From Dromaius novaehollandiae (taxonomy: Eukaryota; Chordata; Aves; Casuariiformes; Dromaiidae), in the NCBI RefSeq assembly GCF_036370855.1, contig NW_026991398.1, positions 1,302,001 to 1,366,000 on the forward strand: a stretch of DNA of 64,000 bases. The letters are read 5' to 3'. Both the position numbers and the translations under genes were made by a program. Position 1 is the stretch's first letter; each line of letters opens with the position of its first letter. The notes beneath the pieces were generated by a model, which saw only the letters and a list, made by a program, of their open reading frames with translations, was not told the DNA's origin and searched no databases. Positions 24,481 to 35,615 of this stretch are shown one piece after another.

Positions 24481-25220
24481 AAACTTGGGGATTTGGCAAC
24501 AAAAAACTCCTAAAGTTGTGCATCTGGATGGGCTGGGTCTTGATGGGCAGAAGAGTGACCCTGAGGAGAAGGGCCTGGACATTGCAAGGGATGCCATATG
24601 AACCTGTGGTGCGTGCTCACCACAAATGTGGCCAGCTGCATACGGGGCTGCACTAGGAAGTGAGCGGCCACCCAGACAAGGTGAATTATTATCCCCCTCA
24701 TCTCAGCACTGCTGTGGCCACATCTAGAATAGGGTGTCCCAATGTGCAATGCCCAGTGCTGGAGGAATGGGGAGGAAATGGAGAGAGTTCAGAGGAGATT
24801 TGCCAAGATGGCATCAGGGCCTAAAGGACAAGGCCTTTATGGAGAGGCTGAAGGACCTGGGCTTCTTTAGCCTGGAGAAGGGGAGGCTGAGGGCAGTAGC
24901 GTAGGAGCCTGTGACTGTTTGAAGGGTGGTTTCAGAGATGATGGAGCTTTTCTTGGTAGTGGGAAACAGCAAGAGAAAGGGAAACAGCCACAAACTGCAG
25001 CTTGAGAGGTTCAGCTGTGACATTAGGAAAAGGAAATGTCACTTGAAGGGTAGTGCTGTGGTGCCACAGGTCATGCAGAGGCAGTCTGTGATCAGCCCCT
25101 GGCTTTGTATTTCAAGGAAAAGGCAAGTGAGGACAGACAGACACCAGTAAAGGTAGGGAGATCCTGGGGTGAGAGCAAGGCAGGGAAGCGGGTTAGGTGT
25201 CTACAGGCTGTAGGGAAAGA
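24480..25220 (+). mobile_element. CR1 LINE 3' fragment
   Basis: The sequence matches 12,310-13,050 of the CR1 copy at 11,915, including the CTGGGCTTCTTTAGCCTGG region (ERLKDLGFFSLEKGRLRAVA on translation) and the SKRKGNSHKLQ motif at 24,965-25,000. It is truncated at its 5' end against the OR2 upstream unit. Confidence 0.8.
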
Positions 25221-25478
25221 GGCACAGGCCTGGGACAGTGTAAGACAGCCTGTGGTGGAGACAACTAAGCGCACTGCCAAGGCTCAGAGCCTCCAAAGGT
25301 CTTTGTCCTCTTGGCTATGGCTGTTGTCTCTGCCACTGAGGCCTCTGACAAGATGCTGTTTCTTTAAAGCACTGTGGCCTCCTTGTCCACAGGGAGCCCA
25401 GGAGGTGCCATATCATTGTCCTGTGCTCAGCGTTGCACACCCCCACCCTTACACTGCCCCCAGGAAGCGCCCTGAGAG
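25220..25478 (-). repeat. Block E, copy 3 (truncated)
   Basis: The sequence matches 13,110-13,370 and the reverse complement of 3,640-3,850, and stops where block G begins. Confidence 0.6.
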
Positions 25479-25951
25479 TGATGTCTCAAAGGAGTCCCTA
25501 ATCATCTAGCCACACTCCCGTTTCCTTCCCTGCACAGTAAATGAAGTGCTACTCCATTTGAGGTGACAACAGGGAGGAGGCTGATCTCACCCAATGCCAG
25601 ACCACTTTAGTGCACATGTCTATGTCTAATGCAAGTGTCTGGACTTCCCTTTCTAGTCAAGAGAGAGAAATAAGTTGTCTCACTGAGAGGTCTTGAGAGA
25701 CTTCCTCTGGTGACCACCTAATGCTCCAGAAAGGTTCCTGCAGGTCCTGGGTCACATTTCCCAACTCCATGTGGGCACACAGCCACCCCAGGGCATCTCA
25801 GGCAGCAATAGCCTCTATATGTGGGCAAGTGAATAAAAGCCTGAACACCGACCTCTAGTCATAAGGTAAAACCCATTCAAAAAATAACTCTATACAAGAG
25901 CTGAAAAAAATCCTCACCTCCACATCTTCAATTTTTTTTAATCAATTGGAA

Positions 25952-26020
25952 TGGATTTTTTATTTCTTTTTTTATTGTATATATTTATTATATACATATA
26001 TATATATTTACAATTATTCA
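25952..26020. repeat. AT-rich low-complexity tract
   Basis: T-runs followed by alternating TA dinucleotides; a simple repeat inside block G. Confidence 0.8.
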
Positions 26021-26149
26021 TTCCTGATACATTTCCTACCAGCACTCTGCATGGAGAAACCTTGTTCTGAGGAACTATGGTATTCACATAGACGTACTGC
26101 CTATCTCTTCTTCTGCCCCTCTGTCCTTTCTTCTGCATCTGCAGAGGAT

Positions 26150-26400
26150 GGGGAGAGGCAGGCAAAAAGGACATGGCTGCAGTGTTGATTGTGAGTTCAC
26201 TTCCACTGCAGCAGCCGGATTGGCCCTCAGCAGATGTGCTGGCCAGCAGGCATTGTGATGTCATCCAGTGCATCAGAGAGCCCACCCAGCAGCAATGACA
26301 GCCCTGGGGAGGGGAGGGGGTGACACAGGTGACAGGGACCCATCTGGGTGCTGATTGTGAGGGCACCTCTGTTGCAGCCACCCCACCAGCCCGCGGCCGG
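26150..26400 (-). repeat. Reversed ~64-bp units within block G
   Basis: Read on the minus strand, the sequence gives CCAATC followed some 25 bases on by a GTGAACTCACAATCA box and a CAGCCATGTCC stretch, the same order as in the tandem array at 27.3-30.6 kb. About three diverged units are present. The equivalent lies at 52,560-52,800, where the box reads GTGACCTCACAATCA. Confidence 0.55.
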
Positions 26401-26904
26401 CAGGCAGACAGGCACGGCTCACGGCCACCCTGCTCAGGACTAGCCCCTCGGCAGCGGACCTGCCACCGAGCAGTGCACAGCTCCTCGCCTAGATCTCCTC
26501 CGAGCCCAGGGTGCTGCCCCTGCAGCCCAGGGACAGCACAGGCAGGATCTGGAAGGTTCAGTTCAGTGGCAGCTCAGTGTGGCCAAAGTAGTGCATGATG
26601 TATTATTACCAGCCACAGCGGTTTTTTTTACAGTGTGATACCAAGAAGGAGTCACACTGCATGCTCTAAAGTACAGTCTGCTGATGGGTGGGTGAGTTTA
26701 ACTGTGCAAGGCCTGCTGGGTCAGCCCAGGACAACTCTAGAAGGAACTGACCATCACTTGTTTTTTTCCATACCTCACTGCCAAGAGGGGACCTTTGTCC
26801 AAATTAGCCTCAGAACCACACTTGGGATGTCATCTCAGAGGGGGTTCACCTCTAAAGAAGAGTCCAGGAGTGAGCTAAGACCCAGGCTGTGCCTGCGCTG
26901 ATCA

Positions 26905-27290
26905 GGCTCCCAGAGGCCAAGAGGATGGAGGAGCCAGGTGAGTCCATAGTGCTGTAAGGATGAATTACCCCAGATGAGGACTAAGACCCTCTGTCAGCTG
27001 TAAAAGAAGCCTGTACGAGCAAGAGTGGATGGACCTCCCAGTGGTGGTTGTCCAAAACAAGGGGAGACAAATCCCAGCTGAAGAGCCCCTGTGGCATGGG
27101 AGCAAGCCAACAGGAGAAAACCCTCCCTGCTGTCCTCTGGATGAATACAGGGCATCGGCTTTACAGTCATGGGCGGGGTTCAGCTCCCCTGGGGGCAAAA
27201 CCTACATTTCTGAGCTTCAGGAAAGAAAGACTGGAGAGGATGGCTCCATCTACTTCGAGGTGCAAACCACACAGGTAGAAAACACACACC
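26905..27290. other. Unassigned spacer
   Basis: A 90-codon open frame at 27,029-27,301 has no recognisable domain and no paralog in the window, so I do not call it. Nothing else is seen. Confidence 0.4.
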
Positions 27291-30200
27291 CCAGGTACTG
27301 AGACACAAGTCACCTCACTGGCTGTTTGCTGCTTGCTCATCACTTGCAGAGACAGAAGTGACCTCACCATCACCTTCATGGCCATGTGCCTCAGATTGGC
27401 CTTTGAGCTTTGGAGCCTATCAACTTGTCAGAAACCAGTACTATCATCATCACCTTCCAACCCTAATTGCCTGCTGATGGCAGGTCACCTTCTCAGAGGG
27501 ACATGACCCAGCTATGTGCCAGCTGCTGTCCAGTCAGGTACTCATGCAGAAGTGACCTCACAATCAAATTCCAACCCATGTGCCTGCTGCTGGCCTATCA
27601 GGCACTCAGACAGAAGTGACCTCACAGACAGTTTCCAACTCCTGTGCTTGCTCCTGGCCCATCACCTGCAGACACACAAGTCACCTCACAGTCCCCTGCA
27701 GGGTCATGTGCATGTAGAGCTAAGGGCCTACAAGCTTCTGAGACACAATCTTCTCCTACAATACAGCAATGATGCAACAGCTGTTTGCACTGCCATTCAG
27801 ATGGAATTCAGCAAGCTGGAGAAATGGGCACAGAGGAACCTCATGAAGCTCCACAAAGGGAATTGCAACGTTTTGCACGTGAGAAAGAGTAACCCAGGAC
27901 ACACTGGGTGCTGACCAGCTGGAAAGCAGCTTTGCAGAGAAGGACTTGGGGGTGCTGGTAGACAACGTGAAGCAGCATGAGGCAGCAACACATCCTCGTG
28001 GCAAAGAAAGCCCATGGCTTCCTGGGCTGCCCTGGGAAGAGTGTTGCCAGCAGGGCGAGGGCTCTGTGCCTGCTGTCTAATCAGGTCCTCAGGCACAAGT
28101 GACCTCAGAAGCACATGCCATGCTGTGAGCCTGCTGCTTGCCTATCACATTCTCCAGCACAAGTGACCTCACAAGCAATTACCTTCAGCATGAGCCAAAG
28201 GCTGACCTGTCAGCTGCTCAGAAAGAAGTTACCTCACAATCATCTGTCAAGCCCAGGTGCCTGCTGCTGTTCCTTCTGCTTCTCTGATGGACATGACCCA
28301 GCTATTTGCCTGCTGCTATCCAGTCAGGTACTACGGCAGAGGCGACTTCACAATCAACATCCAAGCCATGTGCCTCCTGATGGCCTATCAAGAGCTGACA
28401 CTGCAGTGACCTCAGTCACCAGTCACCTTCACTGCCATGTACTTGGTACTGGCCTATCAGCTGCTCCATTTTAAGGGACTGCACAATGAACATCCAAGCT
28501 GTGTACTTGCTGCTGGCCTCTAAGCTGCACAGACAGAGGTGACCTCACAGGCACTTCCACACCCTGGTGCCTGCTGCTGGACCATCATCTTCAGAGATGG
28601 AAGTGACATCACTGTCATCTTCACAGCCAGGGTCCTCCTAGTGGCTTAGGAACTTCCAAGACAGAATTCACCTCATCATAACTTTGCCACCCATCAGCCT
28701 CTTAGTGGCCCATCAGCTGATCAGCTACAAAGAACCTCACAAACAACATCCAAGCCCACGTACCAGCTGCCAGCCTTTCAGCTTCCTGATGGACGTGACC
28801 CAGCTCTGTGCCTGCTGCTATCCAGTCAGGTACTTGGGCAGAAGGGACCTCACAATCAACATCCAAGTCATGTGCCTGCTGCTGGCCTATCAGGGACTCA
28901 GGCACAAGTGACCTCACAGACAAAAACCCAGGCCATTAGCGAAGTGTGAACCTTAATGAGAAGTGACCTCACAGTGACTCTCCCAGCAACGTGCCTCCAT
29001 ACAGTCTGTCAGGCCCTGAGACAGAGCTCAGCTCACAAACACTGTCCCTGCCACGTGGCTGCTGCAGGCCTCCCTGCTGCTCTGGAGGAAATGACCTCAA
29101 CGTCCATTCCCAGCGAGGGGCCTGCTGCTGGCCTATCACAGACGGACACACAACTGACCTCACCAGCACATTCCCCACTTCACAGCCTGCTGCTGGCCTA
29201 TCAGCTTCTCACCCAGAAGGAACCTCACAGGCACCTTTACAGCCAGGCGCCTGCTGCAGCCCCAGAGGCTGCTGGGACAGGAGGGACCTCAGAGTCAGTT
29301 GCCAGCCAGGTGCCAGCTGCTGGCCTGCCAGCTGCTCTGTCTGCAGTGACCTCACAAGGCACTTCCCAGGCAGGGGCCTGCTGCTGGCCTATCAGGGACT
29401 CAGAAGGAGATGACCTCACAGTCCCCTTCACAGCTATGTGTCTGTCACTGGCCTACAAGCCTCTGAGACAGCAGCTACCTCACGATGACTTCCCCAGCCG
29501 TGAGACAAATCCTGGCTCATTGGCTGCTCAGGCAGAGTGATCTCAAAAGCACAGATCCCAGCCAGGGACCTGCTGCTGCTCTGTCAACTGCTCAGGCAGA
29601 AGTGACCTCACAGACACCTTTCCAGCCACAGCTCTGCTGCCATCCAAGCAGCTCATCAGTCACAAGTGGCCTCATAATCAACAGCCAAGCCTTGATCCTG
29701 CAGCTGGCCTATCAGCTACTCCACCAGAAGTGACCTTATCATCAGTAGCTGAGCCATGTGGCTCCTACTGGCCTGGCAGCTACTGACCAAGAGCTGATTT
29801 GACAGTGGTGATCTTGTGGCACAGCTCTTGCAGACATTCGTGACCTCACTACCCACACCCCAGGCACGCAGCTACTGCCCCTGCAGCTCCCCCTGCCCTC
29901 CCCAAGGCTCAGTCAGCTACTCAACGGCCTCCCTGAGTCACATCGTGACAGCACAGATTCACGTCATCCCCTCACCATGCTCACAGGGCAGCCAAACACC
30001 CCTCAGGTACCAACTACTACACCAAAAGATCAGCACCTACACCTAGCCTATCGCATATTGGTGCAACGGTTACCTCACAGTCCAGTTCAAAGCCATATGC
30101 CTGAAGCTGCCCTAAAAGTGTCTGAGTCACAAATGACCTCACAAGCACAAATGGTAGCAATATGCCGTCTGCTTGGTTATCCGGTAATGAGGCACAAGTG

Positions 30201-30600
30201 ACCTCACTATCAGCCTTGAAGCCGTCGCCTAGTTGCTCGCCTGTAACACACTCAGGAAAACGGGACCTCACAAGCACAGAGAGCAGCTGTGTCCCTGCTG
30301 CTGACCTCTGAGGTACTCAGGAAGAAGTGACCTCACAGTCTGCCCCAAAGCCATGGTCCTGCTGTTGGCCTGTTATGTCCTGAGGCAGAAGGGAGCTCAG
30401 AAGCACAACACCGCAGTGTTCCTGCAGCCTGCCTCTCGGGCAGCACTGAGACACGAGGGACCTCACCAGCATCACCAAAGCTATGTGCGTGCTGCTGGCC
30501 TGCCAGGCTCAGAGGCACAACTGACCTCACAAGCACAAACGGCATCGACGTGCCTGCTGCTGGCCTAGCTGGTACTGAGTCACAAGTGACCGGAAAAGTG
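27290..30600 (+). repeat. Degenerate ~64-bp tandem array, long copy
   Basis: About 45 units of 60-66 bp run head to tail. The unit has a CCTGCTGCTGGCCTATCAG-like segment, then a variable C-T-C-A-G-A-C stretch, then AAGTGACCTCACA and CA-rich sequence with a GCCATGT-like end. The TGACCTCA-like box recurs, for example, at about 28,163, 28,543, 28,908, 28,963, 29,091, 29,155, 29,345, 29,411 and 29,602. Units are clearly diverged. The array is interrupted by a CR1 piece at 27,740-28,075 and is followed, after about 250 bases, by the LTR at 30,857. Confidence 0.88.
27740..28075 (+). mobile_element. CR1 fragment nested in the tandem array
   Basis: Translation gives the CR1 RT C-terminal region: FSKLEKWAQRNLMKLHKGN, then LESSFAEKDLGVLVD (second frame) and the AKKAHGFLGC and SVASRARALCL motifs. 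Array units lie on both sides, so the CR1 piece entered an existing array. Confidence 0.88.
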
Positions 30601-30856
30601 CAAACCTTCACAGAGGAGAAGCTCACCTGGGCCACTCGCATGGCCCTTGAGTATGCTGTGATCACTCCGTACAGAACAGTCCTCTGCAAATGGCTCTCAT
30701 CTCCTGGCGGGATTCTCTCCAGGTCATGGGACATCTCCACTCTGTCTCCTGGGCACAAATCACAAAAAGGAATGATTGGTTCTGCTTTTCATTTATTACC
30801 ATGAAGTCCGAGCTGTGAGCCTTTGCACTGGAGCACCTACACAATGACAGCAGGAG

Positions 30857-31668
30857 TGTTAAAGAATATTGAGCTGAAACTGTCTAGACGTAACTGCATA
30901 GCACAACATATATAAAGCTTGCTGAGCATGAGTAGCTAAATTTGTTGAAGCCTTAGGCCGCACTTACTTAGATAAAATAATGATCTTTTACCTAGTTCAG
31001 TAAGAAAAGGGCCTGAGAGATGGTTCAAACTGGAATGATAAGGGAGTTGCAAGCAGTTTGCATTCCTGTGCTTCGCACTCTGAAAGGGAGGATATCAAGG
31101 CTTTGAAATAAGGCCTACTTGGAAGCCAGGACCCTGGGGAACAAAGCCTCCTCTTGCTGCTGAAACTGTGTTAATCAGGGGGATCTGGACTATCTTGGGG
31201 TCTGGATTATATCCCCTTTGTCAGGACTTTGGGAGATAACAGCTACTGTCACTGCTGGGGCAGTGCTAATTGCTGGAACAACACCTCTTTGTCAGGGCCT
31301 TAAGAGACAAGGGCGGGACCTGAGGAATGAAGACATATCTGTCAGCAGAAACTGCAACAGGAAAGATAAACAGCCTGCCTAGGCACAGGGATGAGACCCA
31401 ATAAGGAGCAGGAGACCCCAGACCTAAATATTACTATTGGTCCAAACTACTGCATGAGGGGTGGAGAGCTTAGACTGGAAAGTAAAATTGCCCAGGGGTT
31501 TCTTTGTTCGGGGTCCCTCTTCAGAGGCACCCAGCTCACGCTGTAATTACTGCACGCGTGTCATTAAAATTTATTTATTTAATTTGCTTTGATTTGGCTT
31601 TGAACTTTTCTGCGGGAACCTAGGCTCGGGCCCTGTTATGGTGGCCAGCGAGCCTAATTTCCATAACA
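30857..31668 (+). mobile_element. Fossil LTR (family 1), long variant
   Basis: This LTR starts TGTTAAAGAA and ends CCATAACA. It has a TATATAAA box near 30,909 and an ATTAAA poly(A)-type signal at 31,563-31,568. The last 35 bases form the TGTTATGG...CCATAACA inverted repeat seen in all three family members. It is about 180 bases longer than the copies at 13,529 and 55,443 owing to extra sequence near 31,130-31,320. There are no flanking retroviral genes or clear target duplication. It is an old, probably solo LTR. Confidence 0.8.
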
Positions 31669-31689
31669 CCTAGCTACATCCACTTTTAC

Positions 31690-32290
31690 TAGAATCCCTG
31701 CCCCTTTCAGCAGTGAGCCCACATGTCCTTGTTTATTGTCTTACTGTTCCTGAAACAGTAGCAGCTCTTCTTCCTGCTCTTCACACCCCATGCAAGTGTC
31801 TCTATCCCAGAGGAGCTTTGGCTTCCTTAACACCATCCCTGCTTTGCTGGACAATATTTCCAAATTCCTCCTTTGCAGCCTCTCCCTTCTTCCCCTTTCC
31901 ATAGGCTGCCTTATTGCCCTGGAGCTCACGTGGGAGCTCCCTGTTTAGCCACGCTGGGGTTCAGAGATGTCTACTGATTTTACAAACTGTTCATTATGGA
32001 GCATTCTTGTGCTTGACCTTAATGACCTGCTGGCTCTCCTGAGCTCCTCTGCCCTTCCGAGCTGCCTCCCTTGGTCCAACCCATGGAAGAGCTCCATATA
32101 TCCAAGCTGTCCCTTCACACATAAGGGCATGACCCTCCTGATGTTCCCTGGTGGTCTCTCCTGAAGAACTTGTACCCTGCCATTGAAGGACTCCATCATG
32201 GGAGTGATCCCACCACATCTCAGCTATTCCAACCATGTGGCACTCCTGTGACAGTTTGTGCATCTCCATTTGCTCCTGCCTGCACCCCAG
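31690..32290 (-). mobile_element. CR1 LINE fragment (endonuclease region)
   Basis: The minus strand translates to MVGIAEMWWDHSHDG near 32,200-32,245, matching the CR1 endonuclease 'ITETWWDSSHDW' motif. It continues through the GALPWVG and ELRRASRSL linker region. It is degenerate and truncated and marks the 5' edge of the OR3 unit. Confidence 0.82.
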
Positions 32291-32299
32291 GCTGCATGT

Positions 32300-35200
32300 G
32301 TTTGCATATATGTTGGCTTCAGCACCTCAGCTGTGGTGCCGACTGAAGATTTGTCAGAGGGAAACATTACTAAGGACTTCATGCATGCAAAGACTTTGAT
32401 TGCAAGTGGCATAGCAGGTGGCCATGTAGTGGTGAAAGGAGGTTCTCACTACGAGAGCAAACCCTGCAGTGCCTGAGGTCAGAGAGAAACAGAGCTGGGC
32501 TGTGCAGGAATGGCAGGAGAGGGGTTGGCTGCCTGAGCTGACTCTGCAGCACCTTGGGGCCTGTGACAGAGGTGAACCAATCTCCAGGAAGGACAAGGTG
32601 CCACTGTAGAAGTCCCTGGGCCTGAGCAGCCTGTGATCCAGCCACCGTGAGGACATCATTACTATAGTCCCTGGACATATCATCTGGGGGAGTGAGAAGA
32701 CATTCATGGGGAGGAGAGCAAGAAGGGCTGGAGAGTGCAGAGACTAGAGCAGAGACATCGGTTTGGTGTGAATCCCATTTATGCAGCATGCTTGTATGTA
32801 GATGGGATGGACTTTCCCTAAAAGCAGTGTTGGAATTAAATTTTTTGGCACATGTAGGAAACCCAAGATGCCCTGGGGCACTTGACCAGCATGCATTCCA
32901 AAGGGGCATGCTTTTCCTGTAGGTGTCATGCTGTATGTGCTGGAGACACCTCCTGTGTGTTTGTGGGATTCACAGGAAGGATCTGAATCCCACTGCAGCC
33001 CAGAGGCTTCTAAACAGGCATGTGATGCTCAGATTGACTCATCTGAATGAAAACCTAAACCATGTGTCCATGAGCAACCTTCTTGTCCCCTTCTAGGCAC
33101 CCTGCCTAGTAAAGAAATGGGAATAAGGCCTTCCCGAGCAGGACATTTCCACCTATCATAGATAGTCATCCTCTGATGAAAGAAATTGCAATGTTGGAAT
33201 CAGTCTTTCTCCACTCTTTAGAGAAGGACAATAGGTGAAATAGGTTCCACTTCAGGGAACATTTTCCAGGAGGAGGGAGCACAAGGGACAGAGACATTCA
33301 GGCCTTCAGCTGGGCCTCTGCTCCTGAGTGGGGCCAGGCTCCTGGGATGGAGGGAGCTCATGGCAACCTGGCAGCACTGCCCAGACACAGCTGTGTGCAG
33401 GAGCAGCTCCTCTGCCAAGAGCAGCAGGGCTGCGGGCACTGCCTGCTGCTGCTGACATGAGATGAGAGAAGGCAGAGAGAAGTGGAAGGCAGTGTGGAGT
33501 GGGAGGACAGAGGCGAGCTGCTTGTGGGAGAAACCTTCACAGCCCTTTGCATGGTAAGTCTCTGGCTGCAGGGCAGTGCTACAGAGGTTCCTGGAGGGGT
33601 CTTCTGAACCCAGCCCATCCCATGACTGATAGGCTTTTTAAGGATCATTCTCTGGGCTCCTCTGGTGCATAAGCAGAGGAGGAGATGCTTCAGAGGAGGG
33701 ATTCCCTGACACACAGGCAGAGGGACAGGGCATGCTGCTCTCTTCTCCCAGGGACGCTGCGGGGTGTGAAGCCAGAGCATGCACCCAGTCTGTCCAGGGC
33801 TGTAATTCAGAGCAGTGCCCCTGCGCCCCAGGGTGCTGTGTGCCCGGGGCAGTGACTCTGCTGCCTGCAAGGGTCAGCACTCAGCCTGCCCAGGGATCTC
33901 CATATGGCACTGCAGGACAAAGCTTTGGGTGAGAGGAGTGACTCCCAGCTTTTCAAGAGGAATATCAAGAGAAGGGCTACTTGAAAGAGAAGGAGCTTTC
34001 CTTCTAGTGTCTGTGCTTTCAGTTCCCTAATTTTGGCAGAGACAATGAAGGAAAGAGGGTGTTTTTTTTTGTTTTTTTGGTTTTTTTGGTTTGTTTTGGC
34101 AAGGAACTAAGAGTCCTAAACCTTTGCTCTGAGGGATTAATAGATCTGTGAGAAACCTCAGCAAGCCCCTTCAGCTCCACCTCCAGCAGCACCTTTGTGG
34201 CCATGGTCAGTCCCTCCAATGCAGACACCCTCCTCTGAGCAAGCCCCCTGTGTCTCCCCTCCCACCCCGCAGAGCCTCTGCCCTGACAGCAGTGGAGTCC
34301 AGGGCATGAGCTGCCTATTCTGCAGCCAGACCTCTGGCAGAGGAGAGGGGCCTCTCTCCTGCCACGGGCCCATTTCATGCTGCCCAACAAAGGGGCTGAG
34401 AGCGACTGCCCTGCAATGTCACCGTCTGTGAGGTGGCATGCCCAGCTGGGCAAGGTGAAGCCTTTCCCAAGTGTCCCTCTGTCTCTCTCTCCTTGTTTCT
34501 GCTCCTCTCCATGATGCTCCTGTTCTTGATTTTGGGCTCCCTGGGCTTAGGGGGGTTTCAGCTGCAGTTCAGACACTGATGCTGCAAATTGTGGAACAGA
34601 GGGGTCTGCATGGGAGTGAGGTTTCCCTAGCCCCCGTCTAAGCTGTGCGGCTCCAGGAAATGGGGTCCATGTCCATGGGGTTGGGAAATGAGGTGACTCT
34701 CCCTTAAGGAGAGACCATCTTCTGTCCTAACAGGCCTTTCTCTATTTCTCTGTGTTGTGCTGCCAGGCTGCGAGCTGCCCTCCAGAAAGGCACTGCTGTC
34801 TCATAGCATCTCTGTGATATCTGAATGAAATGAAGAATGAAAATGAAGAAGCTGCAGAGATGATCAGAGTATGGAGATGGTGGTGGGAGGGTGTAACTGG
34901 GCAGCTGAAAAGAGCCCTGTGTGTTCTTGGCTAGAAGGGGAGTGTGGAGACCTCCCTCTGGGGCCCGGAGAAAGGGTGAGAAGGTTGGAGACCTGCACTT
35001 TGAAACTGGACTCCTCTGCAGTCAGCAGGGACTGGTTTCTTTTTAGGGTAACATCATCCTCCAGCTCAAAGAGGTGTGAGTGCAGGACAGCTGGGAATGA
35101 GAGTAATAGCTGGACAAGATGTCCTCACTCTGCAACAAGGAACAGTGGATGCTCTCAAGACTCACAGCAGAAATGCCAAGGATTTCTACCGTTGAGGAAC

Positions 35201-35556
35201 ACTGCCCAGGGTTGATATCTAAAAGAAGATAAAATCCCTACAAAATCCCTAAAACTGTTCCTCAAACCTCATGCTTTAGAATTGAGAGTGAAGATGCTGA
35301 AAAGCTCTTCTGCATGACGAGTGGATTTCATCTGACAGGAACTGTGAATGTCAGGGATAGTCAAATCCGTTTCCCTGTTCCCTCTACTGTACAGCAGGAT
35401 GGAGGCCTCTGCTCCTCACAGCAGCACACTCAGCCGGTGAAAAGTGGAGCTGAAGCAAGGGAGCTGCACAGAGATCCTCTCAGTAGAGAGAGAGGCAATG
35501 TGGGGGGGTTGTATGAGAACTGCAATTTTTTTTTTTCTTTTTGCTTGAAAATTCTC
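32300..35556 (+). repeat. Conserved upstream region of OR unit 3
   Basis: The region has the same order of sub-blocks as the other OR units; for example 33,340-33,460 matches the reverse complement of 44,890-45,010 and 33,770-33,890 that of 44,480-44,600. It is noncoding. A T-rich low-complexity run lies at 34,061-34,099. The conserved block before the acceptor is at 35,405-35,460. Confidence 0.6.
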
Positions 35557-35615
35557 TCCTAACGTCTCAATGTCTTTTCTCCTTTGGACAGTCACCCATG
35601 CCCGGAGATAGCAAA
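35557..35615 (+). promoter_or_regulatory. Branch point and 3' splice site before OR3
   Basis: TCCTAAC at 35,557-35,563, a TTTTCTCCTTT tract and an acceptor AG at 35,590-35,591 lie 24 bases before the preferred ATG. Another in-frame ATG at 35,598 would add six residues. Confidence 0.62.

Larger units (their letters stand above)
25478..26905 (+). repeat. Duplicated block G, copy 1
   Basis: The sequence matches 51,548-53,300 in the same orientation. The second copy carries about 330 extra bases near 52,200-52,530. Shared landmarks are the GGAGTCCCTA start, the CCTTGTTCTGAG stretch (26,061 against 52,142) and the end at the CCCAGGCTGTGCC box (26,881 against 53,279). No coding frame is shared. 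Confidence 0.7.

Noticed and set aside
27029-27301. A 90-codon frame before the array
   Set aside because: No recognisable domain, no paralog in the window and no transcription signals.
27290-30600. The regular array as a CRISPR array
   Set aside because: The units are tandem and degenerate along their whole length, without invariant repeats separated by unique spacers, and the genome is avian.
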